Origin: Mesotoga prima MesG1.Ag.4.2 | Lineage (GTDB): Bacteria > Thermotogota > Thermotogae > Petrotogales > Kosmotogaceae | Length of the DNA stretch: 64,000 nucleotides | NCBI RefSeq assembly: GCF_000147715.2 | Contig: NC_017934.1 | Location: 1,488,001-1,552,000, forward strand | Reading direction: 5' to 3' | Part shown: one piece after another, positions 8,111-16,950 of the stretch | Layout of the letters: each line of letters starts with the position of its first letter | Numbering within the stretch: position 1 is the stretch's first letter | Notes under the pieces: model-generated | Database searches by the model: none | Told to the model about the DNA's origin: nothing | Seen by the model: the letters and a program-made list of their open reading frames with translations, nothing else | Translations under genes and position numbers: made by a program

Positions 8111-8743
8111 TTCGGTCGCAAATATGGCCTTGAGTCTTTATCCAAGAGCTCTGAATTCACCAAATGAGGCGACGATATTCGATAGGGTTGCCTTTCTGTT
8201 TGCAAATTCCACGGTCTCGTCTTCTTCGGCATACTCCATCACATTACGGGCCCACGTTTTCCTTATGTTTACCCTTACTTCTTCACTTGCACCTGCCATC
8301 CATCGGCTATTGCGCTTGTCGTCAGGATTCCTTTGAATTGATCACCATGGTATACAGGGATCTGAGAATATGATTTTTCAGCAATAATCTTTAGCCTTTT
8401 CCAGGCTGTCATTTGTGTCTATCTTCGCTACTTTCTCGTATCCAAATACAGAAGTAATCCTTGGCGGATCATTGAGCATACGAGCGATCCGCTCTATGTC
8501 TTGAACTACTTCGCCGTGTGGCTCTGCGATAGGTCCGGTATCGGCTGTTACTGTCTGGACTATCGCGTTGCGTAACTCTGAATATTCCAGAAGAACCTCG
8601 AGAAAGCTCCTGAGAACCTTGTCACTCTTCGACAAACCTCTCAAAGATCTGGAGAATTCATCGATCTGATTATCTTCGTTGAATCTGCTAAACTCCCCTT
8701 CTGTCGTTGCAAAGGCACGCACGAATCTCACTGAATTCTTCAT
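8103..8743 (-). pseudogene. CBS-domain pair protein, broken by two frameshifts and a stop
   Basis: The intact-looking first part starts at ATG 8743 (GGCGGA upstream) and runs to a stop at 8378, ending ITSVFGYEKVAKIDTNDS and a frameshift. Shifting frame near 8390 continues with IIAEKSYSQIPVYHGDQFKG and ILTTSAIADGW, a clear CBS-domain hand. A second shift near 8305 gives TWARNVMEYAEEDETVEFAN, RKATLSNIVASFGEFRALG, then an in-frame TAA at 8138-8140, then RLKAIFATENG, the end of a second CBS repeat. The whole would be about 213 aa of N-terminal helical region plus two CBS motifs. CBS pairs bind adenine nucleotides. The translated first part may still be made as a 122-aa product. Confidence 0.6.
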
Positions 8744-8749
8744 GGTCAA

Positions 8750-9242
8750 TCCGCCTGACTTAAGAACACTTATGCTGAGAAAAAATGAACTACGGTGAGA
8801 AACAGAAATGGACTCTCACTTGTGTTTTCATCTTAATTAAAGTATAACAAAACGGTGGTTTGGGAGAAAACGGGTTTCAGCTAATAGTCCGTGATTAGAG
8901 TAGACTGGTGGGTTTCTCTATCGAAGAAGATTAGATTGTTTTAATATGAGCAGATCTGTTCGTAATTTTAGCCTATTCCTGATTATCAAGAAGTCTCTTT
9001 CTTCTGGGGTTGTTCAGCTCTTACAATTATGCATCCAATAATTCAAAGAGCAGCCGGGGGAAAGGCTGCTCTTTGATGTAACTACGCTACACTGCTTTTC
9101 TTTTGACCTTGGTCGTGTTGACGGAGCAAGTTGCATTTTGTTGGACGAATCATGTTGAACAGTTACAGAGTTGCCTATTTCATCGGATTTTGTTGCAATG
9201 TGATTTTTCTCGCTCAGAGAACGGAAAATTGAAGTCCGGGTT
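8750..9242. other. Non-coding stretch with one long perfect hairpin
   Basis: I see no supported gene on either strand. The one notable structure is the inverted repeat described separately at 9044-9075. An AT-rich section around 8830-8850 could hold a promoter for the broken CBS gene, but no pair of boxes is convincing. Confidence 0.5.
9044..9075. repeat. Perfect 12-bp inverted repeat (hairpin), possible terminator
   Basis: The arms CAAAGAGCAGCC and GGCTGCTCTTTG are exact complements around an 8-nt loop GGGGGAAA. Neither side is followed by a run of T, so it is not a textbook intrinsic terminator. It lies 170 nt past the stop of the small minus-strand gene at 9243 and may end its transcript or be a stable RNA element. 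Confidence 0.5.
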
Positions 9243-9506
9243 CTATCTGAGTTTTTCTAATAGCTTTCTTAGCTTCTTGTATGACTTGCCTTCGAGAGGA
9301 TATGGCAGGGAAAGCAACCAGTCGCTAATCAGCGCAATAGCCAATGTATATGCCCTGCCATCTTGAATCAGATCCTCAATTTCCTCGTCCTTGAGCAGGT
9401 TGCTGTCTAGTATAGCTTCTGCCTTGCTGCATAGAACTTTCTCAGCGTACTCTGACACAAGTTCCTTGATCTGCCTTTTCACTATCTCTTTCTCTTTCTC
9501 TCTCAA
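9243..9506 (-). CDS. Small helical protein of unknown function
   Basis: 87 aa if started at TTG 9506, which has AAAGGTGATC at ideal distance. An ATG at 9608 gives 121 aa but lacks a ribosome site and adds a low-complexity head. The sequence is strongly amphipathic and charged: KEKEIVKRQIKELVSEYAEK, then DEEIEDLIQDGRAYTLAIAL, and a Lys/Leu-rich tail KSYKKLRKLLEKLR. No domain is recognised. It stands alone between two gene-poor stretches next to a decaying region, so it may be a remnant of a larger accessory gene. Coding status is moderate, based on the ribosome site and the protein-like composition. Confidence 0.45.
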   Translation of the reverse strand: MREKEKEIVKRQIKELVSEYAEKVLCSKAEAILDSNLLKDEEIEDLIQDGRAYTLAIALISDWLLSLPYPLEGKSYKKLRKLLEKLR

Positions 9507-9608
9507 AGCGATCACCTTTGCATCCTCAAGAACTAAGTCAACGGCCAAGCGTTGTTGACAAAAAGAACCATGCAAAACAATGCCTATGTGGCGTTTATCC
9601 AAGTTCAT

Positions 9609-10324
9609 AGGTAAGCTCGGCTGTTTACACGCAGTTCTTTGCAGAAAACAAGATTGAGCTCAAAGTTTTTGTAGCAAATCAGGGGATTTCGAGACAATAA
9701 AAGATGAAGAAGTCCCTAGCTTTCTGATGATTTATTGCTTCATTTCTTCCAGTTTGGGTGGCAAATGATTCTCGCTTCTCTACACGATAATCGAGACCCG
9801 AGGGTGCTTTCCTTATGAGCTAAGGAGGACGTTCAAAGTGAAAGGATTATTCCGCAAGATTTAAGCGAAAGAATGATTACTCTTGCCGAACTTTTCTGAA
9901 ATGAGGACTCAATAACTCCCTTCGAATCAAATTTGGTAGCGAACTAGAACGCGTGACTTGCTAATGACAGGGAAGACGGCAATGTGAGCATTAAGATTCG
10001 AGGCTGCGGAAATTAGTTTCCTTAATGCGACTGATTTGTTGAAATCCACTTCTAAGAGAAGCGGCCGATTGACGCGAATATTTTGAGATTCCTGTGAGAA
10101 CTTTAGTATTCTACACCTCAGCAGGCAAACAAGACTGCGATCGCTTGATTCGAGTTTACAGTTCTCAAATCCGCAGTATCCGTAAATCTCTTTTGAGATT
10201 TCTCTGGTCCGTGGTCTTGGCATAAAGTTGCTACGTAATATTAGATCTATCTATCCATCTATCCGTGCTTGGTGGACTTGTAATTTGGATTGAAGACTTC
10301 TCTTGAAGGAGGGGTTATTAGCCA
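9609..10324. other. Gene-poor stretch before the pilin cluster
   Basis: A 98-codon minus-strand frame (9927-10223) has no ribosome site and no family signal and is not called. A short plus-strand run near 9850-9900 reads like the tail of a gene (contains PQDLSERMITLAELF-stop) but has no start. Just before the pilin operon lies a tetranucleotide-like tract, variants of TCTA/CCAT between about 10243 and 10267. No clear promoter boxes were found for the pilin genes. Confidence 0.4.
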
Positions 10325-10888
10325 ATGGAAAGAACAAGAGCCGGTCTTACACTTGTCGAACTTGCAGTGGTTTTGGCTGTTTTTACGATAGTACTTGCTT
10401 CTGTGTTGCTTATGTTTACTGACCTCACAAGAAGATCAAGAATAGCTCTTGGAGAGGTGGAAAGGTATTCAGAGCTCTTTAGGGTTGATAGTCTGATTCA
10501 AGCTGAGCTTTCAAAGGCGGGTCCGAATGTTGAAAAGATAACACTTGTAAGGGAAAGTGAAGAGGGTCCGGCAAAAGGATTGAGATATATGGTTTCTTTG
10601 CCTTTTGTCAGAGGAAAGGTGACAAAGCAATTCTATATAGATGAAGGTCGGCTTTTCATATGGGAAAAACAGAGTGGTCAAGGGGACTTTCCCGCTGATA
10701 GTACTGCAGATGTAATTGAGTCTTTTGACAAAAGCGAGGACATAATTTTCTCTTCGAGCTCATTTGACCATGTAGATTTGGAATTTGAGTCTGTCGACGG
10801 AGGATCGGTTTCATATAGCATAATGCTTTCTTCGCCCGATGGAACCAGAACTCACAGGTCTTCTGTGAGATTGATAAATGTGAAGTGA
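10325..10888 (+). CDS. Prepilin-type pseudopilin (PilW/GspJ-like position)
   Basis: 187 aa with a class III (type IV) prepilin leader: a short basic head ending in Gly before LTLVELAVVL. Prepilin peptidase would cut after that Gly, and Glu at +5 is present, followed by a roughly 20-residue hydrophobic alpha-helix (to about residue 36). The globular part contains a beta-rich stretch (YMVSLPFVRGKVTKQFYID) as in minor pilins. The ATG has AAGGAGGGG upstream. It is the first gene of a three-gene operon with the next pseudopilin and a PilX-like giant, all with overlapping or near-touching ends. Confidence 0.8.
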   Translation: MERTRAGLTLVELAVVLAVFTIVLASVLLMFTDLTRRSRIALGEVERYSELFRVDSLIQAELSKAGPNVEKITLVRESEEGPAKGLRYMVSLPFVRGKVTKQFYIDEGRLFIWEKQSGQGDFPADSTADVIESFDKSEDIIFSSSSFDHVDLEFESVDGGSVSYSIMLSSPDGTRTHRSSVRLINVK

Positions 10889-10896
10889 GGATGACT

Positions 10897-11244
10897 ATGA
10901 AGAAGGGACTTTCTATGGTCGAAATGATTATCACAATGGCTGTTGTTGCGATAATAATCGTGACCGTATTTCAGATATTTCTGACAATACACTCGACTCT
11001 TAGCAAGTCAAATGCGAGAATGAAAGATTACACAGAAATAAGATACGAAATCACCAATCTTTGGAGATCGGGCGGAGCTAACGATTACGGATTGGAAGTA
11101 TCTGAAGATGGATCTTTCTTTGACAGGTTAGCTGCAGAAGGTGTCTCTTCTGGTCTCCTGGAAAAGCTTGAAGCAGCAATCTCAATAATGAATGTACAGG
11201 ACAAGAGCCGCGAAGCAACATTCACTGCAGTAATGCAGAAGTGA
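10897..11244 (+). CDS. Prepilin-type pseudopilin (short, PilV/GspI-like position)
   Basis: 115 aa. The leader MKKG is followed by LSMVEMIITMAVVAIIIV, a prepilin cleavage site with Glu+5 and a hydrophobic helix. The rest is a small soluble domain ending EATFTAVMQK. ATG 10897 is chosen since GAGG lies 6 nt upstream; a GTG at 10885 overlaps the previous stop and ATG 10891 abuts the ribosome site. The operon position between a larger pseudopilin and a PilX-like protein is that of minor pilins that prime type IV pilus or type II secretion fibres. Confidence 0.75.
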   Translation: MKKGLSMVEMIITMAVVAIIIVTVFQIFLTIHSTLSKSNARMKDYTEIRYEITNLWRSGGANDYGLEVSEDGSFFDRLAAEGVSSGLLEKLEAAISIMNVQDKSREATFTAVMQK

Positions 11245-11259
11245 TTGGGAGTGAGCCAC

Positions 11260-13977
11260 ATGAGGAAAGGGCTTGTTTTGCCATTGACCTTGATAATAAT
11301 GATGTCAGTTACAGTAATCTCTGTTGCGCTTCTAAACAGAACTTCTTCAACTACCTCAGAGTTGTTTCAACGGATTAGCAAGGCGCAGCTGCAGGTGAAC
11401 GGGGGAAATGCATTCTTCGCGAATTTCGGATACCTGAAGAGGAAATTCGCTGAAGAAAGCTATCTCAATCTGTCAACCGACAATTTCTACATGTCACTTA
11501 CTTCTACCCCGACAATGTACGAGGATTTTCTCGGTCTTTTCGCTAGTGATACTCTTGAATATCTGGCATGGAAGGATTTGTTTTCGAAGTTCTCTGACGA
11601 GAGGTTCTACAAGCCAGGATTTGATTTGACTAAGGTTTTTGATGAAGTGACGGGGGGAACCTTCGACGATATGGTTCTAATCCCTTACAAATCATCTCCA
11701 AATACACTTCTCGCGATCGTGAGGACCTCTAAGGGGAATATGAGTGCTTACTTCTGGGGACTTGCGAGCCCGCGTTTCTTCAGCAATTGGTCGAGATTTG
11801 AATTAGAAAGTAACTCAACTGCCTTCTGGTATCCTGGATCGGTGATATATGGACCGACTTTCTTTGGGTCCGTAGGTCAGGGCGGAGCTGGAAACGGTGG
11901 TTTCAGAATGAAGGCAACGATTCCGCCTGATCCTGACGATGTTTCTGGAGATGGCCCGATCTTCAATGGTGAGGTTTGGTGCGAGAATGCAAACATCGAC
12001 CTTGCCCTTCAAGGGGATTGGGAAGGAAGAAAGACAATACGCGTTGATACGGATGGCGACGGTGATTTTGATGATGAAAGATTCAACAACAAGTACTATG
12101 CAGTACACGTGGAGAATGGCGAAACATGGGTATTTCTCGAGGGGTTCAATGAGGTAATTGTTGCAGATTCTTATGAAGAAGTGCAAGGAGAAATGAGAGT
12201 GAAAGGTTCAGTTATTGACTTTGTAGACAACGCTTCTTCGGGGGATTTCAACAGCCGTTTTTTACCCTGGTTTCTGCGAGCAGGGAGTATCAAGGTTAGT
12301 CAGGAAACTATAGTAGACCTTGAAACGAGATTCGATGAGATGGAAGAATACTATCAAAGCCACTACTCAAATACGACCTCGCTGGAAGACATGCTGAATG
12401 CTATTGAGATGGGCAGCGTTTTACCTCAGAATTCTCTCGGCCTCTACTTGAAAGACACCGAGAGAAGCTCTGGTTCTCAAGTCACTGAGACCGAAACGTT
12501 ACAGCAGATAAGATACGAGGACACGCAATGGCTTGAAGCTCTTCTAATCAATAGCAATGAATTTCTAGATGAACTTGAAGCCTGGATAATTGATGATGAT
12601 CACCGGAAACTCTCTGCGAATTCTATTCTCGGGAAGAACGACAACATAACTGATGATAGCTTCACGTATGAGGAATTGCGAGAGATAATCAGTAGCGACC
12701 ACGTAACGCTTTCAGAATTTGAATCCCCGATCATTGAGGAAAGAAGAAGCATTGTTCAAGTAGAAACGACCGGAAACCTCAGTATATTGGACATGGCCAG
12801 CAATGTAACTATATCGTCAGATGTTCTTCTCGGTTCTTCACTAAACAATCTTGTCGGATCAGGAGCTTTTGAGAGCTCATCTTCATTTTCTGTGATCAGT
12901 TATCAGTGGGATAGGGAAGTAAGATCATCAAGTGGCAGCCAACAGATAAGAGAGCGAACTCGAGTTGCGAACAGATACCCCATGGAATATGAAATGTCAA
13001 CAGTTGTTTTTTCTCTTAACTTCACCGGATGGGAATGGAGGTTCACTGGTAAGAGTGGCCCATCTCAAAAGGGACCCAGATCATGGAGTCACAATTCAAG
13101 CATCGAGGGGCCTGTAGCAATAGCAGTATGGTCAGACTGGAGTTATTCTCAATGGTCTGATTGGGACGTAATAGGCGGGGGTGGTAGCGGCCAAAAGATT
13201 GCAGATGCAGATGTCGACATGTATTTGATAACTCCGTCCGATGGTTTCTCTGAAATGAACTTCGACACTACCGTTATTATGAAGGTAAATTCGCACGATG
13301 AGGACGACTACCCTTCTTTCACCACCGAGGCGACCTCTTTCTCGAACAAAGGATACTACGTGGTAGAGGAAGATATTGAAACGGGAGGTGCGGGAATACC
13401 TGGAGGGGTCGGAACAACACTGGGAAGAGAAGCAACTGTGATTGACGGGAGATACACAATTAGGTCGAAAGAAGGAGATATCAGGATTTATGGAGATGTC
13501 CTTTATAACGACATGCTGAATGATTCAACTTTCAGAAGCTATGTAGATGAGTCAGGACTTGCTTTTGACTCGAATTACAACCCAAACCTTTCAGCGGCCA
13601 ACGCATCATTGAACGACATGCTCAATCTTGTGGCTACTAACGGGAATATTGTAATGCCTTACCAGAGCAGTTCGAGTGGAAGAGATGCGATTAAGAACAT
13701 TAAGCTATTTACTAACCTTTTCGCGTTCGGGAAAAATAGTGGGCATAGCAATACGGGACAGATTCTCATAGATGACTACGATCGCTACAATGTCGATATG
13801 GGCTTTAGGCATCTGTTTGGCACTATGGTTTCCATTGAAGCAGGTCCTGCAGGAACTACTTCAGGCGGTTTCAAAAGCCGCAACTACTACGACGAGAGGC
13901 TGTACGGAAACGAGGACCTTCCATTTGCTTCTCCGGAATCAAATATCCTTGAGGTGATGGGCACATCGATGAGATAG
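11260..13977 (+). CDS. Large PilX-like, membrane-anchored surface protein
   Basis: 905 aa. The N-terminus MRKGLVLPLTLIIMMSVTV is a prepilin-like or signal-anchor helix lacking the Glu+5, as in PilX proteins. The ectodomain is Asp/Ser/Asn-rich and holds an EF-hand-like calcium loop (DTDGDGDFDDE, about residues 268-278). The C-terminus NYYDERLYGNEDLPF resembles the closing 'YDxRL...P' seen in pilus-assembly proteins of Gram-negatives and in uncharacterised Thermotogae proteins. ATG 11260 follows GGAGTGAG; the frame opens upstream at TTG 11245. Co-transcribed with two pseudopilins and followed by a strong terminator, it is the likely extracellular tip or adhesin of the apparatus. The exact role is inference. 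Confidence 0.65.
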   Translation: MRKGLVLPLTLIIMMSVTVISVALLNRTSSTTSELFQRISKAQLQVNGGNAFFANFGYLKRKFAEESYLNLSTDNFYMSLTSTPTMYEDFLGLFASDTLEYLAWKDLFSKFSDERFYKPGFDLTKVFDEVTGGTFDDMVLIPYKSSPNTLLAIVRTSKGNMSAYFWGLASPRFFSNWSRFELESNSTAFWYPGSVIYGPTFFGSVGQGGAGNGGFRMKATIPPDPDDVSGDGPIFNGEVWCENANIDLALQGDWEGRKTIRVDTDGDGDFDDERFNNKYYAVHVENGETWVFLEGFNEVIVADSYEEVQGEMRVKGSVIDFVDNASSGDFNSRFLPWFLRAGSIKVSQETIVDLETRFDEMEEYYQSHYSNTTSLEDMLNAIEMGSVLPQNSLGLYLKDTERSSGSQVTETETLQQIRYEDTQWLEALLINSNEFLDELEAWIIDDDHRKLSANSILGKNDNITDDSFTYEELREIISSDHVTLSEFESPIIEERRSIVQVETTGNLSILDMASNVTISSDVLLGSSLNNLVGSGAFESSSSFSVISYQWDREVRSSSGSQQIRERTRVANRYPMEYEMSTVVFSLNFTGWEWRFTGKSGPSQKGPRSWSHNSSIEGPVAIAVWSDWSYSQWSDWDVIGGGGSGQKIADADVDMYLITPSDGFSEMNFDTTVIMKVNSHDEDDYPSFTTEATSFSNKGYYVVEEDIETGGAGIPGGVGTTLGREATVIDGRYTIRSKEGDIRIYGDVLYNDMLNDSTFRSYVDESGLAFDSNYNPNLSAANASLNDMLNLVATNGNIVMPYQSSSSGRDAIKNIKLFTNLFAFGKNSGHSNTGQILIDDYDRYNVDMGFRHLFGTMVSIEAGPAGTTSGGFKSRNYYDERLYGNEDLPFASPESNILEVMGTSMR

Positions 13978-14045
13978 TTTAACTGTACGTAGTTCATTGT
14001 TTTTGACATAGACCTGTTGAGATCCTTTGCATGAGTCTAAAAACA

Positions 14046-14075
14046 AAACCCGGCCTTTTCGCCGGGTTTCTTTTT
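14046..14075. terminator. Bidirectional intrinsic terminator
   Basis: The stem is AAACCCGGC / GCCGGGTTT with a 6-nt loop. T-rich tracts follow on the plus strand (TTTCTTTTT), and a TTTTGTTTTT run follows on the minus strand. It ends both the pilin operon and the convergent tct-aroA operon. Confidence 0.85.
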
Positions 14076-14131
14076 CCCCCTTGATTCCTGCTCAATTGTA
14101 TGATTCTAGACCCATTAGCGACGTCGGCTCT

Positions 14132-15421
14132 CTATTTCGTTTGGAAGCCAGCTCCGATGCTGTTCATGAGTTCGAAAAAGCCAGGAAATGATACCGAGAC
14201 GCATTCGGCGTTGCTGACTTCGGTTACTCCTTCGGAGAATAGGCCAGCGACTGAGAGAGACATTGCAACCCTATGGTCGTCGTGGCTCTGGACCTTTGCT
14301 CCGGTAAGTTTCTTTCCGCCGTGAATGATCATTTGGTGATCTGTGTCCTCGATCGATGCACCCATTTTCGAGAGTTCTCTCTTCATGACCTCGACTCTGT
14401 CTGTCTCTTTTACCCTTATGCTCTCAATTCCGGTCAATACTGTGTCTCCCTCAGCGTAGCAGGCTGCGACAGTAAGTATTGGAAGCGCGTCGGGAATGTC
14501 TGAACAGTCTATGGTGATTCCCCTGAGTTTAGTTCCTCCAACTGCCTTCAGAGAGTTGCTGGATCTGTTTAGAGTTACATTTCCGCCCATTTCTTTGAGT
14601 ATGTCGACAATTACGGCGTCGCCCTGGCTGCCCGAGAGATCCAGGTCCTCTATTACTAACTCCGAGTCAGTTACGAGTGCAGCGACTAGTGGAAAAGCGA
14701 CGGATTCCCAGTCGCTGGGAATTGCAGTATCGACCGGTTTGTAATTCTGAGGTCCTTCTACTTCGAAGAAACTGTAATTCTTCTCATCATACTTGACTTC
14801 TATCCCGTGTTCGCTCATCCAATCCACGGTCATCTGGAGGTAAGGCCTTTCTATGGCCTTCTGAACTTCGATCCTGGTTTTTCCCTCGAGCCTCGCCGAT
14901 GCCAGGAGCATTCCAGAAATGTACTGTGACATCTTTCCATCGAAAACAATAGTCCCTGCCCTCATTGGTCCTTTTACAATGACGGGAGCCGCATCGCTGT
15001 CACTTCTCGTCGTGACGGCGAAGGCCCCCAGTTTTCTCATTGCTTCCAGCAGTTTCACAACGGGTCTTCTACGAATCTGATAATCTCCCGTAAGAACAAC
15101 GTAGTCACTCAGAGTCCCCGAGATCGCCGTGGCAAAATAGAAGGTCGTACCGGAATTCCCGCAGTCAATGACATCGTCGGGAATCTTTAGGCCCTCGGGG
15201 CTGCTCTTTATCGTCCATACTCCCTTTTCAATTTTCACATCGGATCCGAAGGCCCTGGCAGCTCTGGTAGCCGCTAGACAATCTTCGCTCGGCAAAGGGT
15301 TTCTTATTGTAGAGACTCCTTTTGCCATCGCGGCAATCAACACCGCTCTTATTGTATGGCTTTTTGAACCGGGCACAGAGAGCTTACCCGAAAGATTATG
15401 CTTTGAAGCAAAGGCTATCAT
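14132..15421 (-). CDS. aroA: 3-phosphoshikimate 1-carboxyvinyltransferase (EPSP synthase)
   Basis: 429 aa, full length. It transfers the enolpyruvyl group of PEP to shikimate-3-phosphate, the sixth step of the shikimate pathway. Family landmarks in order are PGSKSHTIRA near the N-terminus, CGNSGTT, the RRRPV substrate-binding region, IPSDWESVAFPL, SDIPDALPIL, RVKETDRVEVM, and DDHRVAMSLSVAG near the C-terminus. ATG 15421 follows AAAGGAGA; an in-frame TTG sits two codons earlier. The start is 2 nt past the tctA stop, so it is the last cistron of a tripartite tricarboxylate transporter operon, with no other aromatic-pathway gene nearby. The identity is secure; the context is odd. Confidence 0.92.
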   Translation of the reverse strand: MIAFASKHNLSGKLSVPGSKSHTIRAVLIAAMAKGVSTIRNPLPSEDCLAATRAARAFGSDVKIEKGVWTIKSSPEGLKIPDDVIDCGNSGTTFYFATAISGTLSDYVVLTGDYQIRRRPVVKLLEAMRKLGAFAVTTRSDSDAAPVIVKGPMRAGTIVFDGKMSQYISGMLLASARLEGKTRIEVQKAIERPYLQMTVDWMSEHGIEVKYDEKNYSFFEVEGPQNYKPVDTAIPSDWESVAFPLVAALVTDSELVIEDLDLSGSQGDAVIVDILKEMGGNVTLNRSSNSLKAVGGTKLRGITIDCSDIPDALPILTVAACYAEGDTVLTGIESIRVKETDRVEVMKRELSKMGASIEDTDHQMIIHGGKKLTGAKVQSHDDHRVAMSLSVAGLFSEGVTEVSNAECVSVSFPGFFELMNSIGAGFQTK

Positions 15422-15423
15422 TT

Positions 15424-16935
15424 TCAATTCTCCTTTCCTTTGTCAGACCTTCCGGAGAAGAGTTTTCTCACCCCGGTCTTGACAAACTTGAAATTGGAAA
15501 ACAGTGATATGAGAATGAAGACAATAAGAATAATGCTGATGGGTCTTGAGAACATTGAGATTATCAGATTGTCTCCTGCCGAAGCAAGCGATACCGCCCT
15601 TCTAAAGTTAGCGTCCATCAATGATCCCAGCACAATACCGAGAACCATTGGCGCCACCGAGTATCCCTTCCTTCTCATGACGAAGCCAATCAGACCAAAG
15701 ATGGCCATAATAAGGATGTCGAAAACACTTGAGTTTATCGCATAAGCGCCGATTATACACAAGATTGCGACCACAGGAAGGAGGATCTTCTTCGGAATCA
15801 GTACCATCCTTGCCATTAGTGGAGCCACACCGATTCCGAGAGCAATTATCGAAAGAGATCCAATTATTCCAGCAGCCAGTATTACATAGAAGAGGTCGGG
15901 AGTCTGCGTGAAAAGCAGAGGACCGGGTCTCAAGCCGTGGACGTACATTGCGGACAGAAGAACGGCAGTAACGGCGTCTCCGGGCACAGCAAGTGTCAGC
16001 ATGGGTATAAGTGCGCCTCCTATGCAGGCATTGTTTGCAGATTCGCTTGCAACTATCCCTTCTACGGCCCCTTCGCCAAACGGAACTTCGGGTTTTCTGA
16101 CCGTCTTTTTCGCCTGATCGTAAGCAATTAGAGAAGCTACTGGGCCTCCCGTGCCTGGCAGCGCGCCTATGAAGGTACCTATCACAGCCGACTGGAGTGA
16201 AAGGGGAATGTGCCTCATGAGCTGCCGAAAACCGACCTTCTCTTTCCCCAGTTTACCGGCTATCGGTTGGAGTGAGCGCTGCCCTATCTGAACGAGAATC
16301 TCCGAAAAACCGAACAGACCGATCAGAGCAGCTATCAGCGAAATACCTGCTTGAAGCTTCATCGAGCCGAATGTGAATCTCGGTGTGCCCATAATCGGAT
16401 CGATTCCAATCAAGCTTATTATTACTCCCAGTGTTGCACTAATCAATCCTTTTAGGAAGTTCTTTGACGTCAAGGATCCGACAGTGGTAAGGCCGAAGAG
16501 GGCAAGTAGAAAGTAATCCATTGGCGAGAACTGTAGGGCAATCTTTGTAACTGGTTTTGCGAGTAAGGCCAGCATTATCAGACCAAAAAGAGTACCAACA
16601 AAAGAATAGACGGTAGCAACTCGTAAAGCCTTTCTGGCCTGTCCCTTCATGGTCATAGGAAAGCCGTCAAGTGTCGTTGCGACCGATGCGGGAGCTCCTG
16701 GGATGTTTATGAGTATCGCGGATATAGCACCGGAGAAGACTCCAACGACATAAACTCCCATCATAAGGGCCATAGCATCGTTGACCGTCCACGTGAACGT
16801 TACCGAAACAAGAATCGCGGTAGCCATTGTGACGGAAAGCCCCGGCATTGCGCCTACAACAAGTCCGGCAAAGGCACCGACAAATACCAGGAAAATGAAC
16901 CTTAGATCTATCGCGGCGAGTATCTGTTCAACCAT
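15424..16935 (-). CDS. tctA: Tripartite tricarboxylate transporter, large permease subunit TctA
   Basis: 503 aa with about 10-12 hydrophobic segments. The TctA family hallmark is the early GAMPGLSVTMATAIL, then INIPGAPASVATTLDGFPM and, mid-protein, GALPGTGGPVASLIAYDQAKK, the two homologous halves that form the substrate pathway. It imports carboxylates (citrate, tartrate or similar) with TctB and the periplasmic TctC. ATG 16935 is preceded by AAGGTGATG. It is separated from tctB by 15 nt. The solute cannot be deduced; TTT systems also carry aromatic acids and other organic acids. Confidence 0.9.
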   Translation of the reverse strand: MVEQILAAIDLRFIFLVFVGAFAGLVVGAMPGLSVTMATAILVSVTFTWTVNDAMALMMGVYVVGVFSGAISAILINIPGAPASVATTLDGFPMTMKGQARKALRVATVYSFVGTLFGLIMLALLAKPVTKIALQFSPMDYFLLALFGLTTVGSLTSKNFLKGLISATLGVIISLIGIDPIMGTPRFTFGSMKLQAGISLIAALIGLFGFSEILVQIGQRSLQPIAGKLGKEKVGFRQLMRHIPLSLQSAVIGTFIGALPGTGGPVASLIAYDQAKKTVRKPEVPFGEGAVEGIVASESANNACIGGALIPMLTLAVPGDAVTAVLLSAMYVHGLRPGPLLFTQTPDLFYVILAAGIIGSLSIIALGIGVAPLMARMVLIPKKILLPVVAILCIIGAYAINSSVFDILIMAIFGLIGFVMRRKGYSVAPMVLGIVLGSLMDANFRRAVSLASAGDNLIISMFSRPISIILIVFILISLFSNFKFVKTGVRKLFSGRSDKGKEN

Positions 16936-16950
16936 GTGCACATCACCTTC

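Noticed and set aside
9927-10223. 98-codon minus-strand frame
   Set aside because: No ribosome site, no recognised domain, Cys/Arg-rich composition; could be coding but evidence is too thin.
10243-10267. Tetranucleotide tract (TCTA/CCAT variants) before the pilin operon as a phase-variation switch
   Set aside because: Only about five imperfect units, outside the coding frame; too short and irregular to support slipped-strand switching.
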